From an uncultured Prevotella sp. (lineage in GTDB: Bacteria; Bacteroidota; Bacteroidia; Bacteroidales; Bacteroidaceae), in the NCBI GenBank assembly GCA_946614435.1, contig CAMOGW010000002.1, positions 62,001-126,000 of the forward strand: 64,000 nt of DNA, in the 5' to 3' direction. Positions 44,801 to 52,955 of this stretch are shown here, piece by piece (position 1 is the first letter of the stretch; each line of letters begins with the position of its first letter). The position numbers and the translations under genes are program-made. The notes beneath the pieces are model-generated. The model had not been told where the DNA came from. It was given only the letters and a program-made list of their open reading frames with translations, and searched no databases.

Positions 44801-46810
44801 GCCCGTAATCTCACCGCCATAGAGGGTTAACGTTCCGTTGTTCAGAATACCACCACCATTGCCTGTTGTGTTACCACCGATAATCTTACCACCCTCAGAA
44901 TCAGTGATGGCCAGAATACCGTTGTTGATGATGACGCTACCGTTGGCTGTTGCACTTATCAATGCGCGGTTGATGGTCTGTCCGTTCAGTTCAAGGATGA
45001 CGGTCTTGCCTTCAGGAACGGTCAGTGCAGCGTCTGTACTTGTTGCCGTGATTGTCTGTGTAAGTTTGATGACACCACCGTTAGTCATAGCTGTCTGCAG
45101 TGTAGCCCAGCTGTCAATGCCGCTATTCTCCTTGCTCAAATCAAGGCCTGCGTTCTCGCTATCCATCTCGGTAATTTCTCCGTTCTTCGTGGTGACATGC
45201 AATGTCTCTTGCGACATACCAGTCTGTGCCGGAAGGTTTACCACAAGCGTATAGGTGTAAGAACCGTCGCCGTTGTCATTTTTCGTTACCGTTGTGAAAT
45301 CGCTAAATGGCAAATCTATTGTGAATGTTCCGCCCATGAACGTTGCGCGGAACTCTTCTGGGTCATCGCCACGGCTGTAGCTGATGACACCCGTCATTTC
45401 GCCATAACCCGTCCAGACATCTTCACCGAGGGCATCATAGAGTTCTTTCAGCAGTTTGTTTTCTGCCCTTTCAATGATAAACGTTGCATTGGCTGTGCCG
45501 CAGTAGTCAGAACCGTTGATGGCAGTTACAGTCACATTAGCTGTACCTACGTTAACATTGTTCGCGTAGCTCACTGTGTAGTCTGTACCTTTGGTCAACG
45601 TGGTATTGCCGTCCTTTACTATGACGGCAGGCTCAATGGCCGAACCCGTGTAATACTGATTGGCAATGGCCTGAATCCATGAATCCTGCAGGTTCTTGGC
45701 ATAGGTCACCACCACCCAAACGTTAGCTCCAGGCATGGTGAATGTCCATGTGCCTGCAGTCTGTCCGGCAGTCACGTCAATCTCATCCTGCAGGGCTGGA
45801 GCACGGTTACCACGAGAACTGGCACCACCCCAAGAGGTATAGGCGCGGACGGTCACGTCCTTTGTCGAATAGCCGCTATTGGGCGTTACGCTAATGGTAA
45901 CCACGTCGTCCTTTTTAGCCGTTGTCACAGCTGTACCACCGACGGTAATTGCCACCGTGCCGTGAGCGGTGCTCTCGTCAGACAGCGTGATGTCATATTT
46001 AACCACAGAAGTGCTGGGGACAAACTTGATATTGTTCAAATCAGAGAAATCCAAGCTTACGCTTCCTTCAGGATATGTGGTCAACGTTCCACCCGTAATA
46101 GTGATACCTGTACATCCAGCGATAATATAATCGTTCGGGGTTCTATATACGCCCAGGTCACTTGCCGAGCCATTTTTGCCATTGTATTTGTTACCTGAGA
46201 AGGTACAATTCACAATGACTACAGTATTGCTTGAGTTGTTACCTATCGCGCCACCAAACTTTGCGTTCGAAGAAGTGGTGTAGTTATTGGTAAACGTACA
46301 GTCGCTCAAGTAGAGTTTGCCCATGTAGTTATTGATAGCTCCACCGATTTCGCTCGAATAGTTGCCGCTGAACGTCGTGTTACTGGCGTACAGAGTTCCC
46401 TGATTCTCTATGGCGCCGCCGCCTTGGTTGCTGCCGTCAGTGTGGTTGTTGCTCACAGTGCAGCCGTCGAGCACCAATGTGCCGTTATTACGGATGGCAC
46501 CACCGCCTGCATTCAAGTCAAAATTGTTCAGCGTCACATTCTTAATGGAAAGTGTATTGCCAGAAGAAATACTAAAGGCACGAGTAGAAGGACCACTCAG
46601 CGTTTTGCCGTTACCATTTATAGTAATCTTTTTTGAACCGCTAATGGTAATGGCCGAAGTGAACTGGATGTTAGCCGTCAGCCTTACATCGTTACCCGCA
46701 TTCAGTGCACTTTGCAGTTGTGCAAAGGTCGACACATCTGTCTGTGCCCATACGCCCATAGCTGTCATCAGCATGAGGACGATCATGAAATAAAACTTTT
46801 TCATTTGCAT
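41888..46810 (-). CDS. Large repeat-containing surface adhesin with sorting-like tail
   Basis: This 1640-residue secreted protein starts at 46810 or at MKK two codons later (46804), with a signal peptide ending at VWAQ. Residues ~25-260 are a right-handed beta-helix of Pmp-like units ('GGAIRNNGTLVLDGCTVSNN'). A beta domain and an MBG-like module ('NATFIIERA') follow to ~450. Three tandem 305-residue repeats (period exactly 915 bp) span ~455-1370, each with 'TGVISYSRGD', 'FRATFMGGT', 'GNTTGNGGG' and 'YSYIKPVMP'. The last ~270 residues end in 'DLTGRKLSKKPASGYYI' and a Lys-rich tail resembling Bacteroidota C-terminal secretion signals. It follows a membrane AraC-type gene that probably controls it. 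Confidence 0.85.
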   Translation of the reverse strand: MQMKKFYFMIVLMLMTAMGVWAQTDVSTFAQLQSALNAGNDVRLTANIQFTSAITISGSKKITINGNGKTLSGPSTRAFSISSGNTLSIKNVTLNNFDLNAGGGAIRNNGTLVLDGCTVSNNHTDGSNQGGGAIENQGTLYASNTTFSGNYSSEIGGAINNYMGKLYLSDCTFTNNYTTSSNAKFGGAIGNNSSNTVVIVNCTFSGNKYNGKNGSASDLGVYRTPNDYIIAGCTGITITGGTLTTYPEGSVSLDFSDLNNIKFVPSTSVVKYDITLSDESTAHGTVAITVGGTAVTTAKKDDVVTISVTPNSGYSTKDVTVRAYTSWGGASSRGNRAPALQDEIDVTAGQTAGTWTFTMPGANVWVVVTYAKNLQDSWIQAIANQYYTGSAIEPAVIVKDGNTTLTKGTDYTVSYANNVNVGTANVTVTAINGSDYCGTANATFIIERAENKLLKELYDALGEDVWTGYGEMTGVISYSRGDDPEEFRATFMGGTFTIDLPFSDFTTVTKNDNGDGSYTYTLVVNLPAQTGMSQETLHVTTKNGEITEMDSENAGLDLSKENSGIDSWATLQTAMTNGGVIKLTQTITATSTDAALTVPEGKTVILELNGQTINRALISATANGSVIINNGILAITDSEGGKIIGGNTTGNGGGILNNGTLTLYGGEITGNKAEGQGGGVYNTITNTATTGFWMTGGLIDNNTANAYPAIGGDVTFNNLVVVQIDADGTTRSAKTAKANMAEYSYIKPVMPDPAMYAILTELYEALGTDVWTGYGALTGVISYSRGDEPNEFRATFMGGTYVIDVPFGDVTFAQKADNGDGSFTYTLKLALPAQTGMSSETVHVTLKNGEITEMDSENAGIELNKEEDPVFGWAGLQAAINNGGVIKLADDVIAANTDAALTIPADKTVILELNGHTINRALTSAVANGSVIINNGILAIMDTNGGKIIGGNTTGNGGGVLNNGTLTLYGGEITGNKAAGLGGGVYNTVTNTATTGFWMTGGLIDGNTAGSYPAIGGDVTFNNLAVVQIDADGTTLSAKTVKANMAEYSYIKPVMPDPEKFAILAELYEALGDDVWTGYGALTGVISYSRGDEPNEFRATFMGGTYSIDVPFGDVIFVSKVDNGDGSYTYTMTLALPALTGMTSETVHVTVKNGEITELDSENAGIEMNKEEGSVTGWAALQAAMNQGGVIKLADDVIAENTDVALTIPEGKTVVLELNGHAINRNLTSAVANGSVIINNGTLAITGEGIITGGNTTGNGGGIVNNGAFTMYSGEITGNKAAGQGGGVYNTVTNTATEGFWMTGGLIDGNTASSYPAIGGDVAFNNLAVVQINAEGAKVSVSEALAGMADYSYIKPVMPAPENYYLVVAPTPKAGLYYIGVAQELVEAGSTTFGEMEYSLDGVTYATTLPMATEAGIYTVYYRVMGDATHNDYAPQTVTAKIALASLTIPAGAYASYYGGKGLNLAEGTADGIVLSSVVIVDTNEGIVVLADGLESAAANTPLIIYNGTDENQQVLLDLNEQAATVNYDAEHFFGTLEPKTFTATDMAEADNYVLDGENFTWVKDAGILPANRCWLKIIPSSPKHARTMNIVFESDATGISTVNINATNDGSIFDLTGRKLSKKPASGYYIQGGKKYVVK

Positions 46811-46923
46811 TTTAGGTTAGTTATTAATAATTATTGTGGTTTGGTTTTAATGTCAAGCCAAACGAACACGCCTACAAAATTACAAAAACAAAAGCGCGTA
46901 CACAATACGGTACGTGCTATTTC

Positions 46924-46966
46924 TTACGAATTGTCCCTAAAAAAGGTACAATTTTTACGAATTGTC
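46924..46966. promoter_or_regulatory. Candidate operator: TTACGAATTGTC direct repeat
   Basis: The 12-base word occurs at 46924-46935 and 46955-46966, 31 bp (three helical turns) apart, between the AraC-type gene and the adhesin gene. The second copy overlaps the AraC-type stop codon. Confidence 0.5.
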
Positions 46967-48121
46967 ACCACGATTGAGCCACCACTCCTTTGGAGTCATA
47001 CCTGTTTCACGGGCGAAAGTTCGATAGAAAACACGTGGAGAAGAAAAGCCGCAACGTTGGGATATGTCTTGCATGGTCCACTCGGGGTGTTCAGTCTTCA
47101 TCCGTTTAGCCTCGTCGATACGGCGGCGGTTGACAAACTGATAGAACGTACAACCATACTCGGTGTTGATAAACTGACTGAGGTAAGTGCGGTTGAGCGG
47201 CAATACCTGGCGCAAGTCCGTCAATTGGAAATCAGGATTAAGGTACGGCTTCTCCTTGTCGAGCCAGGCTTCCATGGTAGCACGATAGGCTACATTGGCC
47301 GGATTGACCTCTTCCGGCTCCTCTGAAACGGTACTGCGCAGCTGTTTCCACGGGTCTGGCCGATAAAGTACGCGCTCGGTCGTGTACGCAATCATATATA
47401 ATAAATAGAGGTCTTGTGTGACCACACGTGAGGGGTCGTTCGATACGCATAGCCAGAAAAAAGACCCACCGGCAATAACCAGCATCACAATATAGCGCAT
47501 CAGCCACTGTGCGTCAATGTTATCCATCGTGGAGAAGTTGTCCTCACACCATTGACGGTATTTGCGAATCTGCACGACCAGTATGCTCAACAGACACAGC
47601 GGATAGAGCGCGATCACTAATCGAAGGTCGATAGACAAGAAATAATCGAGTATCGCCATCACAGGCAAGGGTAGCAGTTGCAGCAAACTTCGCCACCACA
47701 CAAAATGGTCCGGTTGCAGCGCCTCAAGGGGATAGATAAACAATATCCACGCGAACAAACAGCCCACGATCATCGCATTGCCTGTCAAGGTTACCGTACC
47801 TGGTTTGACGATAGGTATATCGTATAGGATAACACCTGTCACCAATACCGCCTCTAACAGTCCCCACAGCAACAACGCCACAGCCCATGCAATACGTATT
47901 CGGTTGTCGTCGTTATGCTTGAGGCACAGCCATGCGCCAAAGAAGCAAAGTGTTGCAATGCAGGCGTTTAGCAACGGCCACAACCAGTGTTCTGACAGTT
48001 CAGCCGGTATGATGACACCCGTTGCCCAATAACTGAGCACCAGCACCGCTGTTACTGCCAAACCGAAGTCCGCTTCCAATCTATAATCATACCATAGACG
48101 CTTTAATATATTGCTCTGCAT
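46955..48121 (-). CDS. Membrane-embedded AraC-family transcriptional regulator
   Basis: This 388-residue protein has about six to seven hydrophobic helices in residues 15-245 (for example 'LAVTAVLVLSYWATGVII') and a C-terminal AraC-type HTH at ~285-385 ('LPLNRTYLSQFINTEYGCTF', 'MQDISQRCGFSSPRVFYRTF', 'GMTPKEWW'). It has the same build as the regulator at 9793-10941 but low sequence similarity. It lies 144 bases upstream of the adhesin gene on the same strand and probably regulates it. The 303 bases upstream (48122-48424) contain only the pheS promoter; no clear promoter of this gene is visible. Confidence 0.87.
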   Translation of the reverse strand: MQSNILKRLWYDYRLEADFGLAVTAVLVLSYWATGVIIPAELSEHWLWPLLNACIATLCFFGAWLCLKHNDDNRIRIAWAVALLLWGLLEAVLVTGVILYDIPIVKPGTVTLTGNAMIVGCLFAWILFIYPLEALQPDHFVWWRSLLQLLPLPVMAILDYFLSIDLRLVIALYPLCLLSILVVQIRKYRQWCEDNFSTMDNIDAQWLMRYIVMLVIAGGSFFWLCVSNDPSRVVTQDLYLLYMIAYTTERVLYRPDPWKQLRSTVSEEPEEVNPANVAYRATMEAWLDKEKPYLNPDFQLTDLRQVLPLNRTYLSQFINTEYGCTFYQFVNRRRIDEAKRMKTEHPEWTMQDISQRCGFSSPRVFYRTFARETGMTPKEWWLNRGDNS

Positions 48122-48361
48122 ATATATATTCTACCTGTTGGTTGAATTAAATTTGTTAAATATTTATGCTTAAAAAGTTGCACATGTCACTGAATTTTAG
48201 TAACTTAGTGGTCGCCAAACTATTAAGTTATAAAGTTACAGCCATGCGCAACTTCGTCGCAAAGTTCGGAAAAATTCTTGAAATCTGCAAGAAATTTGCA
48301 GAAAATCAAGTAAACGAAATTACTGGCACTCGGCAATGTAAGAAGAAAATCAGGCTTTTCT

Positions 48362-48392
48362 TTTGCATTGCACTCTTTTTTTCGTAACTTTG
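48362..48392 (+). promoter_or_regulatory. pheS promoter
   Basis: TTTG (48362-48365), a 19-base spacer and TAACTTTG (48385-48392) match the consensus, 32 bases before the ATG. The rest of the gap from 48122 is AT-rich and shows nothing else. Confidence 0.8.
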
Positions 48393-48424
48393 CACCCCGA
48401 AATTGCAATTTTTTATAAAAAAGT

Positions 48425-49483
48425 ATGATACTTGATAAGATAGACGAACTTCTGAAAGAAGTGCAGACGCTGAGCGCAAAGAATGCCGACGAAGTGGAAC
48501 AGCTTCGCCTGAAATACCTCAGCAAGAAAGGTGAGATTACGGCCCTGATGAACGACTTCAGAAACGTGGCTGCTGACGAGAAGAAGACCGTTGGCATGAA
48601 AATCAACGAGCTGAAGACACTGGCGACAGAGCGCATTAACCAGTTGCGTGAGGACTGTCAGACACAGGAGAACGGTGACGAGGCTATCGACCTGACCCGA
48701 ACGCCATACCCCGTCAGGCTGGGTACGCGCCATCCGCTCACCATCGTCACTAATGAGATTATCGACATCTTCTCACGCATGGGCTTTGTCCTGGCCAACG
48801 GTCCAGAGGTGGAGGACGACCTGCACATCTTTACGAAAATGAACTTTGCAGCCGACCATCCAGCCCGCGACATGCAGGACACGTTCTTTGTGAGTCAGCA
48901 CCCCAACGACGTGACGAAGAACATTCTGCTGCGTTCGCACACCTCCTCAGTGCAGGCTCGCGTCATGGAGCAGATGCACACCGAGGACGGCAAGCTTACC
49001 GCTCCCATCCGCGTCATCTGTCCGGGCCGCGTGTATCGTAATGAGGCCATTACGGCGCGCGCTCACTGCTTCTTCCACCAGGTGGAGGGACTGTATATCG
49101 ACAAGAACGTGAGTTTCACCGACCTGAAGCAGGTGCTCTTGTCGTTTGCACGTGAGATGTTCGGTGCCGACACGAAGATTCGTCTGCGCCCTTCTTACTT
49201 CCCCTTCACGGAGCCTTCGGCTGAGATGGACATCTCGTGCTTCATCTGCGGCGGTGAGGGCTGCGGCTTCTGCAAGCACACCGGATGGGTGGAGATTCTG
49301 GGCTGCGGCATGGTTGATCCCAATGTGCTGGAGCAGTGCGGCATTGACTCTAATATATATAGCGGCTATGCTTTCGGCATGGGTGTGGAGCGCATCACAA
49401 ACCTGAAATACCGTGTTTCCGACCTTCGCATGTTCTCAGAGAACGATGTGCAGTTTTTAAAAGAGTTTGAGTCAGCCTACTAA
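48425..49483 (+). CDS. pheS: Phenylalanyl-tRNA synthetase alpha subunit
   Basis: This 352-residue subunit of the class II heterotetrameric synthetase charges tRNA-Phe. It has an N-terminal coiled coil (1-85), motif 1 region 'HPLTIVTNEIIDIFSRMGFV', motif 2 'VYRNEAITARAHCFFHQVEG', a small Cys-rich loop ('CFICGGEGCGFCKHTG') and motif 3 'GYAFGMGVERITNLKY'. Length is close to the usual 330-350. pheT is not in the window, so the subunits are encoded apart, as is common in Bacteroidota. The MFS gene begins at the very next base after the stop. Confidence 0.96.
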   Translation: MILDKIDELLKEVQTLSAKNADEVEQLRLKYLSKKGEITALMNDFRNVAADEKKTVGMKINELKTLATERINQLREDCQTQENGDEAIDLTRTPYPVRLGTRHPLTIVTNEIIDIFSRMGFVLANGPEVEDDLHIFTKMNFAADHPARDMQDTFFVSQHPNDVTKNILLRSHTSSVQARVMEQMHTEDGKLTAPIRVICPGRVYRNEAITARAHCFFHQVEGLYIDKNVSFTDLKQVLLSFAREMFGADTKIRLRPSYFPFTEPSAEMDISCFICGGEGCGFCKHTGWVEILGCGMVDPNVLEQCGIDSNIYSGYAFGMGVERITNLKYRVSDLRMFSENDVQFLKEFESAY

Positions 49484-50722
49484 ATGGAGGCTCTTTGGAA
49501 CAGCAACTACATAAAGGTGATGGCAGCGAATTTCTCGCTGTTCTTCGCCTTTTATGTTTTGACCCCCTTGCTTCCTCTTTATCTGAGTGAGACGTTCGGC
49601 GCAACGAAGGACATGATAGGTCTGGTGCTGTCGGGCTACACCATCACGGCTTTGCTGGTGCGCCCTTTCAGCGGTTTTATGGTTGACTCGTTTCCTCGCA
49701 AGACGGTGCTTCTGGTCTGTTTTGTTGCTTTCGCCATCTTTTTCGGTGGCTATCTGGCAGCTTCGTCTCTGCTGTTGTTCACCATCGTTCGCACACTCCA
49801 CGGCGGCCCGTTCGGAGCTTTGACAGTGGCCAATTCTACGGTTGCCATCGATGTGTTGTCCAGTTCGCGAAGGAACGAAGGCATCGGCTATTACGGACTG
49901 AGCAACAACCTCGCCATGGCCATTGCTCCTACGGTTGGCATCTTCATCTATCAACAGACTCAGAGTTTTGATGTGCTGTTCTGGATAGCCCTCATCGTGG
50001 CATTCTTGGGATTGGTAGTCGACAGCACGGTGAGATTAGAGCAAAAAGACTGTTCAAGCTCTAAGCTCAACAAGCTACACTCGAAATTCTTCCCTCTCTC
50101 CTTAGACCGTTTCTTCCTTGTCCGAGGATGGGTGCTGGGCGCAAACATGGTGTTCTTTGGCTTCAGTTTTGGTGTGTTGAGCAACTATCTGGCCATCTAT
50201 GGCAAGGAGCAGCTGGGCATTACGGGCGGCACTGGCACTTACTTCATGCTTTGCAGCATCGGACTCATTCTCTCTCGACTGCAGGGCGGCAAGGCACTCC
50301 GTCAGGGGCGGCTCACCCATAATGCTTCAGAGGGTATGCTGATTTCACTGGTAGGCTACACCATTTTTATATTGATGCCCACCGTAAGTCAGCAACTTAA
50401 CCTCCAGTCGGTGCTTCTGATTGATATCGGCTACTATGGTTCGGCCTTGCTCATCGGACTGGGTAATGGTCACATGTGGCCTGCTTTCCAGAACATGATG
50501 ATCAGCATGGCGCACCACAACGAGCGCGGCACAGCCAACAGCACCATTCTCATCTCATGGGATATCGGCGTGGGACTGGGCATCCTGCTGGGTGGAGTCA
50601 TTGCCGAGCATCTGGGCTATGGCATGGCTTTCTGGACTGTAGCTGCCGTCAATGCAACAGGCGTGGCACTTTATTTTGTGAAGACCCGAGGCTTTTTTCT
50701 TCAGCACCAGCTGAAAGAGTGA
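49484..50722 (+). CDS. MFS transporter
   Basis: This 412-residue inner-membrane protein has twelve predicted helices. It shows the loop 2-3 signature region 'RPFSGFMVDSFPRKTVLLVC', and a long central loop. It starts directly after pheS (stop TAA, then ATG), so it is translated from the same message. The central loop (DNA 50036-50090) has a Ser/Lys/Leu-rich stretch, 'CSSSKLNKLHSKF', encoded by a short-period AAGCTC repeat. The substrate is unknown; family resemblance is to drug or sugar exporters. Confidence 0.9.
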   Translation: MEALWNSNYIKVMAANFSLFFAFYVLTPLLPLYLSETFGATKDMIGLVLSGYTITALLVRPFSGFMVDSFPRKTVLLVCFVAFAIFFGGYLAASSLLLFTIVRTLHGGPFGALTVANSTVAIDVLSSSRRNEGIGYYGLSNNLAMAIAPTVGIFIYQQTQSFDVLFWIALIVAFLGLVVDSTVRLEQKDCSSSKLNKLHSKFFPLSLDRFFLVRGWVLGANMVFFGFSFGVLSNYLAIYGKEQLGITGGTGTYFMLCSIGLILSRLQGGKALRQGRLTHNASEGMLISLVGYTIFILMPTVSQQLNLQSVLLIDIGYYGSALLIGLGNGHMWPAFQNMMISMAHHNERGTANSTILISWDIGVGLGILLGGVIAEHLGYGMAFWTVAAVNATGVALYFVKTRGFFLQHQLKE

Positions 50723-50813
50723 CTCACTATCCCCAAAAAAGTTAATTTTTGTGTTATTACCATTATCTATAAAATAAATCGCTATTTTTGCATTTACAAG
50801 AACTTACTAAAAA

Positions 50814-52400
50814 ATGAGACGTTACTTAACAGTATTACTGACGGCGCTACTGGTATTCACCGCCTACGCTGAGAACAACGGCGTGGCTGTGGTGCCAGGA
50901 AACGAGTACGTGTTGCGCAACGTGGCAACGGGTACCTATCTTATGAAAGACGGTACCACAACCTCTTATGAGCAGGAGGCTTCGAACTGGCGTGTCGTCA
51001 CCAATGACACTATTCATTACGGCGACCAGGAGCAACTCTACTTCATTCACTCCGACGAGGTGATTATGCAGATGAACAACAGTGGGCTGGGATGGTCGGT
51101 CAACTTCTCGACCAAGGGTAACCAGACATACGTGATGCCCAGCGAGACAACTGAGGGAGCCTTCAAGTTCCGCTACAGATTCATGACCAGTACGCGCTAT
51201 CTGAACGTGGAGGTGGCTGAAGACGGCAGCGAACGGCTCACGGCGGCTCACACCTCTTCGTCCTACAACGACTGGGAATTTGTGCCCACCTCGCATCCCA
51301 AGAACTATCGCTATCGGCTGATGTCGATGAAACGCTCGTCGGGCAACACCAAATATGCAATAGCCTACCGCTCCCACAACCCTAAAGGGCAGGAGATATG
51401 GCTCTCGGGCTGGATGGCAGTGCCTACCGACGGTGAAGGCGGATCGTCAACAGCCGATCATGTGCTGTTTTCCACTCACTACACGTTGACAAAGACCTCG
51501 CAATGGCCTACAGTGAGCGACCCCATCGACGGTCTGTCGTTCACGTTTACAACCAACAAGCCTGTCATGGTGGAGCCCGACTACTACGGATGCGGCATCA
51601 CCGAACAGTTTGACAATCCCTATTGTGCTGCCGACATCATGGCGGAAGAAAGTGTCGATATGCTCATCATCGCTCACGACCTGCTGCGTGACCTGCACCA
51701 GATGGACTGTTCGACAGGCAATTTTCCCACCTACGGAATAGGCAGTTCGCAGGGAGCATCGATTATCCTGGCCTGTCAGAAATATGTGGAGACCTCGCCC
51801 AAGGTGAGTGAGGAGGAGCGGAATGCCATCAACTGGGTGCGCACTTGTGCCTGTGCAGGACTCTATAATCCACTGGCAACACTCTCTTATTACTATCACA
51901 AAAACGAGCCGTCGGTACCCAGTGTGGTACCCTTCCTCTTGATGGGAATGGTGGCGGGCTGTCCAGACATCTTCGGAGACACTCAGGTGGAGGAATATTT
52001 CTCTGATGCTTTCCTGGAAGCTGGTGTCCTGGAATATATTCGCAGCAAAAAGTACACCAGTGAGGAGATTACCAACTACATGAAGGAACATTCTGTTGCC
52101 ACAATGGCGGAGATGCTTTCCGAAGAGGCTAAGGACATGAACTCAGACCTCTCTCAAAAGCTGCAGAAGGCACTGGGACTGAGCAACCTCACACGCGACT
52201 GGTCGCCACGGGCTAACATTAAGCTGTACTATCACCCAGACGATGCAGTGGTGCCGCACTTGAACCTCGTCTCGTTTGTCAACGGCATGAAAGACCGTTG
52301 TCAGGGAAAGCTGGAGACTCAGCAGACATTGTTAAGCGTGCATGTGTCAGCCTGCACCGACTTTTTCGCAAGAATGATTTTCGGATTGTATAAAGAATAG
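50814..52400 (+). CDS. Secreted alpha/beta hydrolase with N-terminal lectin-like domain
   Basis: This 528-residue protein has a signal peptide (MRRYLTVLLTALLVFTAYA). Residues ~22-165 form a beta-rich domain ('YVLRNVATGTYLMKDGTTTS') of a type common in Bacteroidota exported proteins. Residues ~180-525 are an alpha/beta hydrolase: nucleophile elbow 'YGIGSSQGASIIL', acid in 'YHPDDAVVPHLN', His in 'LLSVHVSACTDF'. It resembles secretory lipases/esterases; the substrate is unknown. A TATTTTTG box lies at 50783-50790. The next small ORF begins five bases after its stop. Confidence 0.8.
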   Translation: MRRYLTVLLTALLVFTAYAENNGVAVVPGNEYVLRNVATGTYLMKDGTTTSYEQEASNWRVVTNDTIHYGDQEQLYFIHSDEVIMQMNNSGLGWSVNFSTKGNQTYVMPSETTEGAFKFRYRFMTSTRYLNVEVAEDGSERLTAAHTSSSYNDWEFVPTSHPKNYRYRLMSMKRSSGNTKYAIAYRSHNPKGQEIWLSGWMAVPTDGEGGSSTADHVLFSTHYTLTKTSQWPTVSDPIDGLSFTFTTNKPVMVEPDYYGCGITEQFDNPYCAADIMAEESVDMLIIAHDLLRDLHQMDCSTGNFPTYGIGSSQGASIILACQKYVETSPKVSEEERNAINWVRTCACAGLYNPLATLSYYYHKNEPSVPSVVPFLLMGMVAGCPDIFGDTQVEEYFSDAFLEAGVLEYIRSKKYTSEEITNYMKEHSVATMAEMLSEEAKDMNSDLSQKLQKALGLSNLTRDWSPRANIKLYYHPDDAVVPHLNLVSFVNGMKDRCQGKLETQQTLLSVHVSACTDFFARMIFGLYKE

Positions 52401-52404
52401 AAAA

Positions 52405-52920
52405 ATGATGACACTTGAATATCTTTTCTACTGGTACTATGTACTACTGACCGCCACCGTAGGCGGAAAAGTCTATGCCACAGGCGACTGGCGGTTGCCG
52501 CAATCAACCGACGATTTTGGCAATCGTATTGAGACGCGATGGAATATTGCAGGAACAGAAGGCCTCTCGTCGTGCTACGTCTGGGTGCAGCCAGAAAATG
52601 GCTATCACTTCGCAGGCATTGTTGACGAGAACAATCAGCAAGTATGCTCGGCTGAAAAACTGAGTGAAATTCGTCTCTGGTGCAAAACGAACAGCGTGCA
52701 GGAGGAGGACGGAATCGTGAGTGGAAACGATTTCTATCCCGCGAAGCCTCAGACGTTCACCGCTGTGTTCTTACCTGATTCTCTTGCAGGAATCGCATCG
52801 ACCAGCATGATGGAAGATTGCCCGAAAGATGTGAAATTTGACCTGTCGGGCAGGAAGGTAACGACTCCGCGAGGCGGACAAATAGTCGTATGGAACAAGA
52901 AGAAAGTGTTAGTGAAATAG
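52405..52920 (+). CDS. Small protein with sorting-like C-terminal tail
   Basis: This 171-residue protein has a hydrophobic N-terminus (MMTLEYLFYWYYVLLTATVG) that could be a signal peptide and a middle of beta character ('SSCYVWVQPENGYHFAGIVD'). Its end, 'VKFDLSGRKVTTPRGGQIVV' followed by Lys-rich sequence, matches the tails of the 30544 and 41888 products. The preceding hydrolase has no such tail. The two genes are four bases apart, so this could be a partner protein that carries the sorting signal or a split-off part of the hydrolase; neither is proven. Confidence 0.65.
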   Translation: MMTLEYLFYWYYVLLTATVGGKVYATGDWRLPQSTDDFGNRIETRWNIAGTEGLSSCYVWVQPENGYHFAGIVDENNQQVCSAEKLSEIRLWCKTNSVQEEDGIVSGNDFYPAKPQTFTAVFLPDSLAGIASTSMMEDCPKDVKFDLSGRKVTTPRGGQIVVWNKKKVLVK

Positions 52921-52955
52921 TAATTTCGTTGAACAACAATTAGGGCAATTTAGTT

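Noticed and set aside
48166..48387. Short plus-strand ORF before pheS
   Set aside because: It runs into the pheS promoter and has no coding character or recognisable motif.
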